A stretch of 64,000 nucleotides of DNA from Gossypium raimondii. Its lineage: Eukaryota > Streptophyta > Magnoliopsida > Malvales > Malvaceae. The notes below the pieces were generated by a model. That model worked only from the letters and a program-made list of their open reading frames with translations, had not been told where the DNA came from and ran no database searches. The position numbers and the translations under genes are program-made. The stretch lies in contig NC_068567.1 of the NCBI RefSeq assembly GCF_025698545.1, positions 1-64,000 of the forward strand, read 5' to 3'. How positions within the stretch are numbered: position 1 is the first letter of the stretch; each line of letters starts with the position of its first letter. Positions 23,930 through 35,574 of the stretch are shown in pieces.

Positions 23930-24205
23930 ATAAAAGCGAAAGAAACCTGAAAATGTTTTCATTTGTAATCTTTTTGAAAAAACCAATAAAAGAAAGTGTC
24001 ATTTTCTCTCTTCATTCATTATTTTTTCATGTGTGTCACTTTTTTAGATACATATCTTTTTTATTTTGATTCTTTTCTTTTCTTTTTTGTTTCAGTTTTT
24101 CCAGGCCTTTGTTTTCCTTTGGGACTGTATCGTTTTTGGGTCTTTATTTTAGTCCGGTTGGTTTCATGTGTTTTTGAATTTTAATAATAGCCTAGTACTT
24201 TTATT
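23930..24205. repeat. AT-rich module, copy 4 (diverged)
   Basis: Shares the TCATTCATTATTTTTTCATG and TTTAGATACATAT.. series with copies at 780-860, 1520-1580 and 10940-11000, but with more changes. It ends in a poly-A tract just before module E. Confidence 0.45.
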
Positions 24206-24515
24206 AAAAAAAAAAAAACTAAACCAGCCCGGGATATCCTTGGAATGGGATATCCCCGAACCGGATACCATGGAATGGGATATCCCAGATCAGCATAACC
24301 CAAGAATAGTATATCCCTCCTTGTAATAAGATCGACAGGTTGTCCGGTCCATACATACAAAAAATCTGAACCGGACACTAAAACAACTGAACCGGACACT
24401 AAAACAACTGAACCGGGACGGAATGTGAAGGGGATATCCACCGAATAGCTTATACTGCATCGGAATACGACGGGGATATTCGGGGAACGGAATAAGAACG
24501 AAAATCAAATGCAAC
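24206..24515. repeat. GATATCC-rich module, copy E
   Basis: GCCCGGGATATCCTTGGAAT, GGATACCATGGAATGGGATA, a duplicated AACCGGACACTAAAACAACT unit, then GGAATACGACGGGGATATTC and GGAACGGAATAAGAACGAAA. The word order matches copies A and C. Confidence 0.75.
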
Positions 24516-25080
24516 AGCACACTTAAAAAAATCTGTACTGAATTCAAGCTAAGCCCAACAACCCCAGCCCCAACAATCTTCTGCTGAAAAACAGAAAATT
24601 CAAAAACAAAAAACATGATAAACAAACAAAAAATACCGCACAGATCCATAATTTCAACTGAACGAAACAGTGATTCTTTGAATCTGAAAACCAAAAACCC
24701 TGACAAATACCCAAAAAGAATATTAGTAAAAAGAAGCATATATCTAAAACTAAAAACAGAGATACAAAGTTTAAGTATATATTCATACCTGATATCAATC
24801 TCCGATGAAGTAGGACCAACCATTTTTCACTCTCCTCAAAACCCTCCTACTTTCCCTTTTGCTTTGCTTCGAGCGATAAATAAATATATCTTCAACAAAA
24901 AAACAGAGATGAGCAGGCAAAGAAAAAGGATTCATAAAGAAGAAAACAAAAAATCATAAAACCCACTGAAATATAAGTAATAAAGAATAGATCTGAAACT
25001 AAAACAAAATGAAAAGACAGACAAAGTAGAAGTGATGATTCATACCTGAAATCAGTCACCGATGAAGTAGGCCCACGAGC
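24516..25080 (-). repeat. Leader-repeat copies, last in the subtelomeric mosaic
   Basis: Exon-2 word at about 24651-24672 (ATGGATCT subfamily), then about 100 bp intron-like sequence, then exon-1 donor word at about 24781 with ATCAATCTCCGATGAAGTAGG. A second exon-1 donor word with the same continuation is at about 25039. This is the clearest view of the two-exon leader with a short intron. Confidence 0.65.
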
Positions 25081-26710
25081 AGTTGCTACATAAGTTTGGC
25101 TAAAAAAATAAAAAGGATTATTGTAAAATCTTTACCAGAAGTGATAGCTTTAAAGCTTTCGGCCAATGGAAGCAAAATTCAAAGCTAAATAAATTTGTTT
25201 TCAGTGCAACAGTGAGTACCGGTATTTCTTTGTTACGAAAGAAATAAAATAATAAGGATTTTTCATTAAGGCAGCAATAAACAGCAAACATCACATACAT
25301 CAACTTCAAAACATCATACCAAACAACCCCCTAGCTGCTAATCCACACACCCTCGACAGCTTCAATACAGTTACATTCAATATCTTTACCTGATTCAAAC
25401 CACCTAATCAAGCTTTATTACATACAATATCTCTACCTGATTCAGCTCACCTAATCAAGCTTTATACATTAGGTCTAATTTTAGTTGTGCATCTGCGGAC
25501 ATATTCCTGATTTTGCTAATGCCAACAACATTTTCATTTGTTCAATTTGGAATTGATGTTCCAAAGTTTCAGCTAGCATTCCTGAAAGCTACTTAAACTC
25601 TAATCTATCAATGAGTGGCCTTCACCAGTTTTCATCATCAAAATTATCTAAAATTTTAAACGTGGTCCACTTAACTTCTCTTGGAAGTGCTAACCTCTTT
25701 CTATTAACAATTATGAAGCCAATTGCATTCTTTCTAACTCTTACTTGAACATGAAAAATCCTGCTATCTTCTTTTTTTGTTAAGACAACTTTCACTAATA
25801 ACTGACAACACTCACAAAAGCAAACAAAGGACAAAGACATTTCAGAACCAATATGTAGAATTAAAACATCAGTAGCACAAGTCAACCAAAACTCGAACAC
25901 CAAGTAAGAACAGACAGCGCCAGGACACGGAAATAACAATGATCGCACAGAGAACTCAATAAAACAGAACAAATATCACCATCAAGCCAAGAAAATACTT
26001 CCCTTCAAATGCCAACCTTACCTAATACATTTGCTATCTCATTTCCCTGAAAAATTTGACCAGCTGACTGATCCAATTAATGAACCCAATAATTTCAAGG
26101 CATATGGCCACTTCCACGTTCATTCCTTAGAATCCATCCTCTTAAATACAATCAGCATCCCTCAAAATTCCAACAAATTCTCATCTATTACCCTTAGCAA
26201 GACCGCTAGTGAAAATAAATTAAACAAAAATAAAAAACACAGCCCTTTATATAGACAGCTCTTAAGACAAACAAAAGAACCTCTACTCTCTCATTCTAAC
26301 TTAGAATGTGCCACCCCACAAGTCTCCATGCATTACTTTAGGCCAATAGCGGGCTACTTGTCAAAATGCACAAGGACGACGTATCTTCTCCAACTTATAA
26401 GGGCAGGAGGTGTTTGCATTTCTATCCATTTTAAGATAAAAGTGGAAAAGGTCAAAAGTAGTGCCTTTTGAATTGTTAAAAGCCAGACCAAGTTCCAGGT
26501 CACGACCAGAATTTGGTCAAGGGAAATTTGTTTTAAGAAACAAATAGAAAAAATATATATAAAATAAGCATCACCTGTTGCAAGAATCAAGCCATAGTTC
26601 AAGAAGGAAAAAAAAGGCCTGATTTCTAAAAGATCTTTCCAGCGTACAAATAAGCAGTGACAGAATCCGCAGAATTTAAAATCAGAAGTAAAAAGAAAAA
26701 AGATCAGCAC
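25081..26710. other. Intergenic, no recognised gene
   Basis: Minus-strand open stretches at 25118-25309 and 25622-25972 and a plus-strand one at 26031-26471 have no family resemblance that I recognise and no convincing splice context. I leave them uncalled. Confidence 0.3.
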
Positions 26711-26768
26711 CTTATCATCTTCATACACCACGGTAGCTGGGATTTCCTTGTTGATGATTTTGTCAAAT
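26711..26768 (-). pseudogene. HINT1: HINT (histidine-triad nucleotide-binding) exon fragment
   Basis: A single minus-strand exon between a TTTTTCAG acceptor and a GTGCTG donor or coding continuation. It reads FDKIINKEIPATVVYEDDK, the conserved N-terminal strand region of HINT1-type purine phosphoramidases. The family normally continues with VLAFRD and, much later, the HxHxH active site. None of these is visible nearby, so this is an isolated exon. Introns on both sides appear to have been kept, which suggests DNA-level copying. Confidence 0.7.
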
Positions 26769-27301
26769 CTGAAAAAGAAAAAACAAGTAAATGAGAAGGA
26801 ATGATCCCGGTAATTCACATCGAAGTGAAAAGGGAAGGAACATTTACTGTCGAGAATTATTCTAAAAAAAAGATTTCTTTTTTTTTTTCTAAAAGAAGAA
26901 ATTGGCACCAATGGACACCATTGGACACCATTTAGATCTAATAACACAAGCAATACAATCAAACATTACAAGCTTCTCAACCAACTATCATCCTTACAAC
27001 AATTCATATCATTCTATTTAATTTATGGTCATATCATTTCTTAGCAACTCAAACCACGTCCACAACATCGCAAATATGCTAATTGCATATTTAGCCAACC
27101 TACATTTATAACATTCAAGCAACTTAAATTGCATCACTACAATGACTTATTTTACATCAACAATTCAACTTATGTTTGTGATCATTTGGACAGTGTAAAC
27201 AAATATTCGGACAGCTTACAATGACAACATAACTTGTTTTAAAATAACATCAAGTGCAATTTTGTTTTCTAACTTATTTTCACCTGCAACTAATTTTAAA
27301 C
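26769..27301. other. AT-rich intergenic DNA
   Basis: No gene seen. The right part already shows loose copies of the minisatellite words ATTTACA and CAACTTA. Confidence 0.35.
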
Positions 27302-27606
27302 TCATTTGTACACCACAATTTGCAGCACTTAAACACTTCAATTTACATCATTTGAGCACCTTAATTTACAGCAATTAAACACTTCAATTTACAGCATTTA
27401 AACACCTCAACTTACAACACTTTAACATCCCAATTAACAACATTTATACACCTCAATTACAGCGATAAACATCTCAATTTCCAACAACTAAACAATTCAA
27501 TTTGCAGTACTTAAAACACTTCAATTTACAACATTTAAACACTTCAATTTGCAGCACGTTAACACTCCAATTCACAGCATTTAAATTCTTCAATTTGCAA
27601 CACTTG
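27302..27606. repeat. Minisatellite, 23-bp unit, about 13 copies
   Basis: Units such as CAGCATTTAAACACCTCAAC, CAACATTTAAACACTTCAAT and CAGCACGTTAACACTCCAAT follow one another at 22-24 bp spacing. The rough consensus begins CAGCATTTAAACACTTCAAT. Units differ by about 10-25 percent, so the array is old. A Cys-Lys-Leu periodic minus-strand ORF across it is only the translation of the repeat. Confidence 0.85.
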
Positions 27607-29300
27607 AATAGGGCTTTAAAAGTACAAAAAGAGCAGCAACAGCATCTACTTTGCTTGAGCAACAGGAAATTTTTGCACTAATTGGACAACAACTAAATCT
27701 GAAATAAACGAGTTTAACCAGTACAAAACAGTAGCAACCCTGAAATTTGTAAAGAACAATTTTTTTCCCTATTTAACTATCACCGAATCATCCCTGTAAA
27801 ATTGATAAGAATTTCAAGCATCGAAATAATAAAGGAGTTTAAAGAAAACTCACCATTAGCAACACTCAATTTGTATTTCTAAAAAAACATGTCATTCAGC
27901 AAATAAAACTCAATTTATTCATTAACAGCACATCATCAATATCAATCCCAGAGTTATACATTTTAACCACCACACCCAAGCACTGTAAATTACAGCTATA
28001 ACTCCACTCAATTTATTGTTTTAAGATACCACAATTTCATTATTAAGGCCATTTAAATTACAACAATTAATCCACTTCAGAAAATGTTTTAAGACAACAT
28101 GAATACTTACAGCATGAATACTTACATTTTAATCACGATACAGCAGTAGGACATCTTAATTATAACTATGACATCTTCTAATTGCAGCTTAAGACCTTAA
28201 TATTTAATCAATTCCAGCCGCAGGTTATCTTAATTTCATTACAAAAGGTCATATTCGGACAGCATGCATGGAGTTTGCATGCCACATAGTTCACTCAACA
28301 ACTAACAATCATCAAGACTTTTCCCTCAATTTTCATCACACTTACCAGCATCAGAGTACAACCAATGATTCAAGAAATAACTTAAACTCACACCATAACC
28401 AAACAGCAGGATTTTTCTTTATTTACAACTATTTCTTCAAATTTCCAACATGATTTATTTGCTCCTAACCGAAAATCAACAGCAGCTAATTGACAGTTTA
28501 ATCATAAAATTCAGACGACTTAATTGAAGGCACCAACTAGTTAATTCGACTTGACAATTACCTAAACGAGTAAGTGTGTGTGTAAATTTCAAGGGAAACT
28601 TACCGAATTCTTCCCCAAATTGATGTTAAGAGCACAAACTTTCTCCTCGCCTTTACCAATTTGACCGTCTCCCACCTCTCAAGCTTCTTAATATGAAGAA
28701 ACAACTATTTAATATGCCAAATCCATGGCCTCTCCCTCCATGCAACTGACCTCCCTTTTATTTCATCCATTCGGACCAGCAAAAGAAAAGAAAAGTACAG
28801 ACAAAGAAAAATATATTATAGAAGAAAACATGAAGTTTTCCCCTTCCTTTCACCACCGATTTCCCTTCTCACGGTCAAGGAAAAGAAATTTTAAAGAATT
28901 TCCTTCTCCCCTTTTCTCCCTTGAGTTTCGGCGTTTTTGGAGAAGATGGAGAGAAAAAAGAAAAAAAATATATTAAAGACATATTTAAGTCATAAACGGC
29001 CACTATAGACGTAACTATTTATATAATGGTTTATTTATTAGATAAATCCCTTAGTTATATTTTAGCTTTTAATTTAATAACAATCACACTTTTACTACCT
29101 AGGCGATTTAGTCCCTGTACTTAAATTGTGCATTAAATAAACGAAATTATCTAACCGAAATTCAATTCACCTACAACGTAACTCCGTAAATATTTAATAA
29201 TAATATTTACGACATCAATTTACAAAAACCAAGTATCAAAACTGAATTTTCCGTAAATATAAATTGAAACTAAACTACAAAGTAATCATCATACTATTCA
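27607..29300. other. AT-rich DNA, possible LTR-type remnant
   Basis: The words CGAATTCTTCCCCAAATTGA, TTGACCGTCTCCC and AGGCGATTTAGTCCCTGTAC, and the general layout, remind me of long LTRs of Malvaceae retroelements. I find no termini or flanking duplication, so this is only a suspicion. No coding region seen. Confidence 0.25.
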
Positions 29301-29519
29301 TATCGAGCTTATTCCAGTCCTCTCTGTTGAAGGAGTGAAAAATCATAAAACATTCCTTCTTTCGCGAACCAACACAGAAGAATCAAAGAAAAAAAAAACA
29401 ACCATCCTTGGATCTTTCTATTATCAATTAGACAAACAGAAACCATATAATGGAATAAAATATGCATCATAAATGAGTCCTACGCAAGGTTCCACAAAAC
29501 CGAGATAATTTTGAGACTA

Positions 29520-29830
29520 TGACGCATGACAGCAACAGAATGTCGATCGAAGAATACATCTACCTGAACAGACTTCTGAAATCTACCTAGAATTCAAGCT
29601 CAACCTAAGCAGTTTCTAAAATCATATTTCATAACTATCTTTGAAACCAAAATTTCATAACAATGCACTCACTAATGAAACTAATAAAGATCTGTAAGCC
29701 GACACAATTAGAGACAATGAAGTATCACGGCAACAAAATGTAGATCTATGAAGACATCAACTCAAGATAACCCAGAATTCAAGTTCAACCTAAGCAGTTA
29801 CTATATCATATTTCATCACAATGCACTTTT
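29520..29830. repeat. Direct duplication, about 105 bp, offset about 197 bp
   Basis: About 29527-29630 and 29724-29827 share AGAATTCAAGCTCAACCTAAGCAG (one change) and surrounding words. They lie just downstream, in the minus-strand sense, of the TRM61 piece, probably in its former intron. Confidence 0.6.
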
Positions 29831-29855
29831 GCAAACGATAAACATTAAGGCTTAC

Positions 29856-30262
<407 letters not shown>

Positions 30263-30986
30263 AAGCAATATCCTTAAAAAACGAAAAACACATTCAATTG
30301 AATACACAGATGATGTTGGACTAATATGCAATTTTTGTACCAAAATTTACTCCACAAAACGAAAATATTTACCACATATCCAAAGTTCCATTAAGAATAA
30401 ACTATCACCTAGAATACCAGGAAGACCAAAATTCATTAATATATATATGCATATAAATAGGAAAAGGGCATCAACATTGTCAATGGAGATACCCATTATA
30501 TTTGTAGTTTCTAAAGGTCACTTTCTCAATACAGGAAGATTCTCAGGACATGTATCATTCTTGTGATTTCATGCCAGGCCAGCTCCACCAAATCTCTAAA
30601 CTTGTATCTACAATAGGTATGCTGGAGAAGTACTCACATGCATCTCCGATTATGCACTTATCAGCCATCAAGTTGAATTTTTATCAGTACTGCCTTCTTG
30701 CTGTGCTTTAGAAGAATCTTCCTTTTCCTCCATGACCTGCTGGATACCTTCTTGAATACCTCAAACGCAATTATGAAACAAAAACACAACACGATCATGA
30801 TACCTTTAAAACACAATTATAACAAAAACAAATCACGACCATAAACATCATGGAAAGTTGGAGAGAAATGGATGCCAAGGATGTAATATCAAACTAAATG
30901 AATTTTATAAGATCCAATACAAATTTGTCATCACAGGTTTAAAAGAGAGAAAAAAAAAAAAAAACTGATCATTTCATCATCCAATT
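30263..30986. other. Spacer between TRM61 and TPT1 fragments
   Basis: On the minus strand 30668-30760 there is a short open stretch after a TTTGAG-type acceptor, ending in a stop. It reads IQEGIQQVMEEKEDSSKAQQ and onwards, like the charged tail of a cytosolic or nuclear protein. It is too short to assign. The rest is AT-rich with no gene. Confidence 0.3.
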
Positions 30987-31355
30987 TTAAACATTTGTGA
31001 AAGGTATAGGTTTTCTATCTGGCCATGATTCTATTTTCTCAAAGCACTTGACAGGTACCACCCCATCAAAACCCTCAGTCAATATCACTTTGTTGTCTGA
31101 AATGTAAAGCTTCATGCCTTCTGCAGTCATCAAGAAAACAAGCGAAGACAACTTAAGAACCGTAGTTTGGCAAGAACAGATCAATATATGTTCGGTCACG
31201 ACTCTTAAAGAAAAGTGAGAAAGACATAACTTGCAGTTATTGCTTCGGTTCATAGAATCATCACCGGACTGAAACTTGAAAGAAGCAAGCATGCTTACCT
31301 TCCAAAGCTTTTCTAACATCAAGATAGATCAAAACGGTAACATCTCGTCCCATAC
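30987..31355 (-). pseudogene. TPT1: tRNA 2'-phosphotransferase, last two exons only
   Basis: Exon 31299-31355 (TTCAG acceptor, GTAAGC donor) reads GMGRDVTVLIYLDVRKALE. It joins in frame to exon 30987-31120, which reads GMKLYISDNKVILTEGFDGV, VPVKCFEKIESW and a terminal PIPF region. This is the C-terminal end of plant TPT1/KptA, which removes the splice-junction 2'-phosphate from ligated tRNA. The N-terminal part with the NAD-binding residues is missing, although the two exons themselves show no break. It lies about 0.7 kb upstream of the TRM61 piece on the same strand. Confidence 0.85.
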
Positions 31356-32295
31356 CTGAAGAGGTTAAAAGATACAAATCATCATAAGCCCTTTACAGCA
31401 TTTAGATTCACTAAAACTCAATTTATGCCGATTAGTGCTTGTCATTTTCCATTATCGCTTAAAATTCACGTTATATATCGGTATCTTAGTAATCCCCTTT
31501 CATAATCTTTACCATGAATCCTATGGTGAAATGCAGATAACAAGCATAATAACACCGCTAAGCAGTTTGACACGTATACAGAGCTCAAAAGGATACATGC
31601 GAAATAAAATAAAATAAAAATTATTAGTTGAAATTATGAGGACAATTTCCATTGTAATCACTGTTGTAAAATGTAAGCTGTTCAAAAGTTTGAGTTTTTA
31701 CATTATATAAGCATTTTATTTTGGTAGATGAGTTGAGAGCCTGGTTTTAATAGATTATTACTAGTATTTGTTCCTTGTTTAGAAGTAAATTGCTGCTTGC
31801 AAATATGAAGATTGGGTGTTTAGCAATTAGCTTTTATCTTTAGGAAGGATGGCATAGGTTCGTTTATTCAGTTAAGATATTAATATGAAGTATATCTAGG
31901 ATACTCCTGTGTCTCCTAGCAATACAGTTATACTATTATGCATGTTTCCAATGAATTAGGTATTGCTTATTTCATGCTTTGGTTGTTTGTACATATGGTC
32001 AGATGTGAACCATTTGAATCATATCTTCTCAATTTTCACTTTTCATGAAATTTCATTTTAAGCAGTTGACGGTATTCGTATACTTCTTTTAATGTCAAAT
32101 TTTCATTTTGTTATGGTTATTCTTCACAGTGCTCATGTGGAGCTCTCTGAATGGTTTGTTCGTTGGCTTCAAAATTGTTGGCCCTCTTAACTTCTTTACC
32201 TGACTGAAAAAAGTTAGCTCTCTTGCCTTCTTGGGTAAGACAATGGTAAGTTGGTCATTGCATGGAATGAAATCATAATTTGTATTGGTTGCCCC
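31356..32295. other. 5' flank of the MUSTANG-type gene
   Basis: AT-rich plus-strand upstream region. I see no clear TATA box or 5'-UTR intron that I could defend. No other gene. Confidence 0.3.
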
Positions 32296-34063
32296 ATGGA
32301 AGACCACACTTTTGTTGTTGGTCAGGAGTTCCCTGATGTCAAGGCCTTCCGTAACGCTATTAAGGAAGCTGCCATTGCACAGCACTTTGAGCTGCGTATT
32401 GTAAAGAGTGACCTTATCCGTTACTTTGATAAGTGCGCCACAGAAGGATGTCCATGGCGTATTCGTGCAGTTAAGCTTCCCAATGCTCCAACTTTCACAA
32501 TTAGAAGTCTTGAAGGAACACATACTTGTGGGAAAAATGCACAAAATGGGCACCATCAAGCTTCTGTGGATTGGATTGTGAGTTTTATAGAGGAACGACT
32601 ACGGGATAACATCAATTACAAACCAAAGGATATATTGCATGACATTCATAAACAATATGGGATCATCATACCATACAAGCAAGCTTGGCGTGCAAAGGAA
32701 CGGGGACTTGCTGCTATTTATGGCTCTTCAGAAGAAGGATACTGCATGCTTCCCACATTTTGTGAGCAAATAAAGAAAACAAACCCTGGAAGTATTGCAG
32801 AGGTATTCACCACTGGTGCAGATAACCGTTTCCAGCGGCTGTTTATTTCCTTTCATGCATCCATATGTGGATTCTTGAGTGGATGCTTGCCTATTGTTGG
32901 GCTTGGTGGAATCCAGCTTAAAAGCAAATACCTTGGTACTTTGCTTTCAGCAACTGCTTTTGATGCTGATGGTGGTTTATTTCCTCTTGCATTTGGCATT
33001 GTTGATACAGAAAACGATGATAGCTGGATCTGGTTCTTATCAGAGTTGCATAAGGCTTTGGAGATGAATTCTGAGAAAATGCCACAGCTCACATTTCTAT
33101 CAGATGGTCAAAAAGGCACTTTAGATGCAGTAAGGAGAAAGTTCCCAAATTCTTGTCATGCCTTTTGCATGCGCTATCTTAGTGAAAGCATTAGCAAAGA
33201 GTTCAAGAACTCAAGGCTTGTCCATCTTCTCTGGAAAGCTGCATATGCTACAACTACGACTGCTTTTAAAGAGAAAATGGCTGAAATAGAGGAGGCTTCT
33301 CCTGAAGCTGCAAAGTGGATACAACAATTTCCTCCCTCCCGCTGGGCATTGTTGTATTTCGAAGGGACACGTTATGGGCACCTCTCATCAAACATTGAGG
33401 ATCGGTGGATTCTTGATGCTCGAGAGTTACCCATAATACAGGTGGTTGAGCAAATTCACAACAAATTGATGTCTGGAGTTTGAGGACCGTCGAACTAGAA
33501 GTCATTCTTGGTTTTCTGTACTAGCCCCTAGTGCTGAGACACGCATGCGAGAAGTTATCAGCCGTGCATCAACATATCAAGTTCTGCGGTCAGATGAAGT
33601 AGAATTTGAGGTTATATCGGCTGAACGATCAGACATTGTGAATATTGGGAAACACTCTTGTTCATGTCGTGATTGGCAACTTTATGGAATACCTTGTGCA
33701 CATGCTGCGGCAGCAATCATGTCATGCCGAAAAGATGTATATGCTTTCGCAGAGAAATGCTTTACAGTTGCCAGTTATTGTGAGGCATATTCAGAAGAGA
33801 TATACCCCATTCCTCAGAAGATTGACTGGAACAAGTTCGGTGAGGCGCCTAGTACTTTGAATGAGGATGCTCAAGTTGTGCGACCGCCCAAGTTTCGCCG
33901 GCAACCAGGACGCCCTGAAAAGAAACGGATATGCGTAGAGGAGCTTAATCGTGAGAAACACACGGTGCATTGTAGCAGATGTAACCAGACTGGTCACTAT
34001 AAAACAACTTGCAAAGCAGATATTATGAAGGGTATTGAGCAGTTCGAGCCTTGTACGATCTAA
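32296..34063 (+). pseudogene. MUSTANG-type (domesticated Mutator-like) gene with one frameshift
   Basis: Start chosen at 32296 (CCCCATGGAA), since the family-like VVGQEFPDVKAFRNAI begins right after it; the frame is also open 45 bases upstream. Domains in order: N-terminal zinc-binding module with Cys47, Cys52, His76 and Cys78; MULE transposase domain at about 185-300; SWIM finger (SCSCRDWQLYGIPCAHA); and a C-terminal CCHC knuckle (CSRCNQTGHYKTTC). The whole body is one intronless stretch, as in MUSTANG genes, which act as host DNA-binding regulators. An extra G at 33475/33476 shifts the frame, and the second half continues in the next frame to 34063. Two codons appear deleted near 33400 (NIEDRW where relatives read NIEEFNRW). 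The first catalytic Asp position of active MULEs reads GLGGIQLK. Recent decay, or a sequencing error at the G, are both possible. Confidence 0.85.
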
Positions 34064-35574
34064 TTTTATGCTTAAGTAGATTGTAGATTATGAACATGGT
34101 ACTAGGGTGGCCATATTTAATCCTACACCCAATGTGAAATAGGAAATCTCCATTTTATCTCCCTCAGAATGTATGTATGTATGTATAACTGGATTCAAGT
34201 TCCTATGGCTCTGGCTTTAGTTTTGCAACTTTTGCTCTTGATGAGAAATTCAGTCGGGCCTTTTATTGCACTCAAAATACATCCAGTAGAATGTGTCTTC
34301 CGGATCCTTGTTGAATTTATTAACAAAATTTAAATTTTTTTTATATATTTTGAACTATCGCCACTGCATATTAAAAGATGAAAGATTAAAAATAAAAATA
34401 TGAAGTTAAAGGGTTAAAAAAAGCTTTTAGCGAAAAGCCAACTGAGTTTTTATGGAAAAAAAAAACAACCAATTGACCTTTTTTTTTAACCAAAACTGTC
34501 AATTAACTGACAAAAGTCACCAAAAATTGCTACGTTTCATTACGTGAAGTAGGCAGTGGCTGGAAGAGTAAAGCATGGGAGTAGCTCTTGAAACTTTTTG
34601 TTGAGTTGTAGGTCAAGTTTGTATTTCCTTGTACTGTACAGCCACCTAATCCTATATTTTAAGAAGTTGCAGACGGAGATGGAGGTGAAGAAGAGGTGGT
34701 GGGTTTAAACTGTAATTGATAGATATGAATATGAATCCCCTGCTTCAAGAGCTACTCCCTTCCCTTGTTTCATTACAAGTTTGCTCATCCTAATCATTAC
34801 TTGCACTGCACCGCGGGTCATGGCTCCAAATTTTGTTGTTTGCATCATCAATCACGGGAGTTGTCCTGGGTCATTGATGGATCTTGTTTGCAGAGCAGGA
34901 GCTCCAAAATCACTCATAAATATACTTATTTGCCAAAATACTATCCCTCCATAATTTTGTATATATTGATATCTTTCAAAATCAAAATGGATGAAAACCA
35001 GTGGAAAAATGAAGGTAATGAATGATTGCCTGCAACTAAATACAAAAATCCTACGGTGGACGGTGGACTTGAATGAAAAATAATAGATGATTTTAAAAAG
35101 CCTTAAATGTAGTTACCCATATTAAAAGCTTTAAGTTTGGGTTTTTGAGTTAATGTTTTCGATTTGGAGTTTAGAGTCAATTCAGGCTTTCACTTTCAAT
35201 TTTGATTTTGGGTTTTTGATTTGGTTTTGGTTTGAAGTTTCGGTTGCAAAATATTTCAGTTCTATGATAACCTATAATTGAACATGTATGATAATTCTAC
35301 AATATATGGGTATCAGTTCCTTGGGAACACTGGGCTGAGTCCTAGGAAAAGGAAACAATTTAAATGAAAAAGCGGGCCCAAATAATGAAAAAAATCGGTC
35401 CGAATAACAGGAAGCAAAAGACAAAATTAAAAAACAGGAAACCTAATACCTGGTCTCCCCTAAATTGTTGCGTTTTTCCCATCTCTGTACCAGCAGTCCA
35501 ATCGATAGCCAGTTTAAAAAAATCTTCCATTTCCTGCTATCTCTTTTCTTTGCAAACCTTCCATGAAAACCTCT
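34064..35574. other. 3' flank and intergenic DNA
   Basis: Has a short (TATG)n run near 34162 and AT-rich sequence. A plus-strand open stretch at 34765-35025 has no family resemblance. No RNA gene found. Confidence 0.35.

Noticed and set aside
24290-24823. 177-residue minus-strand ORF across leader and GATATCC module
   Set aside because: The frame runs through intron-like and palindromic repeat DNA, and equivalent copies at 12 and 18.9 kb lack it.
25622-25972. 116-residue minus-strand ORF
   Set aside because: No recognisable family, no splice context, and the hydrophobic and polar patches look random.
26354-26962. 202-residue minus-strand ORF
   Set aside because: Only the short HINT exon inside it has family similarity; the rest is intron read through.
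27474-27662. Minus-strand ORF with a Cys-Lys-Leu period
   Set aside because: It is the translation of the 23-bp minisatellite, not a protein.
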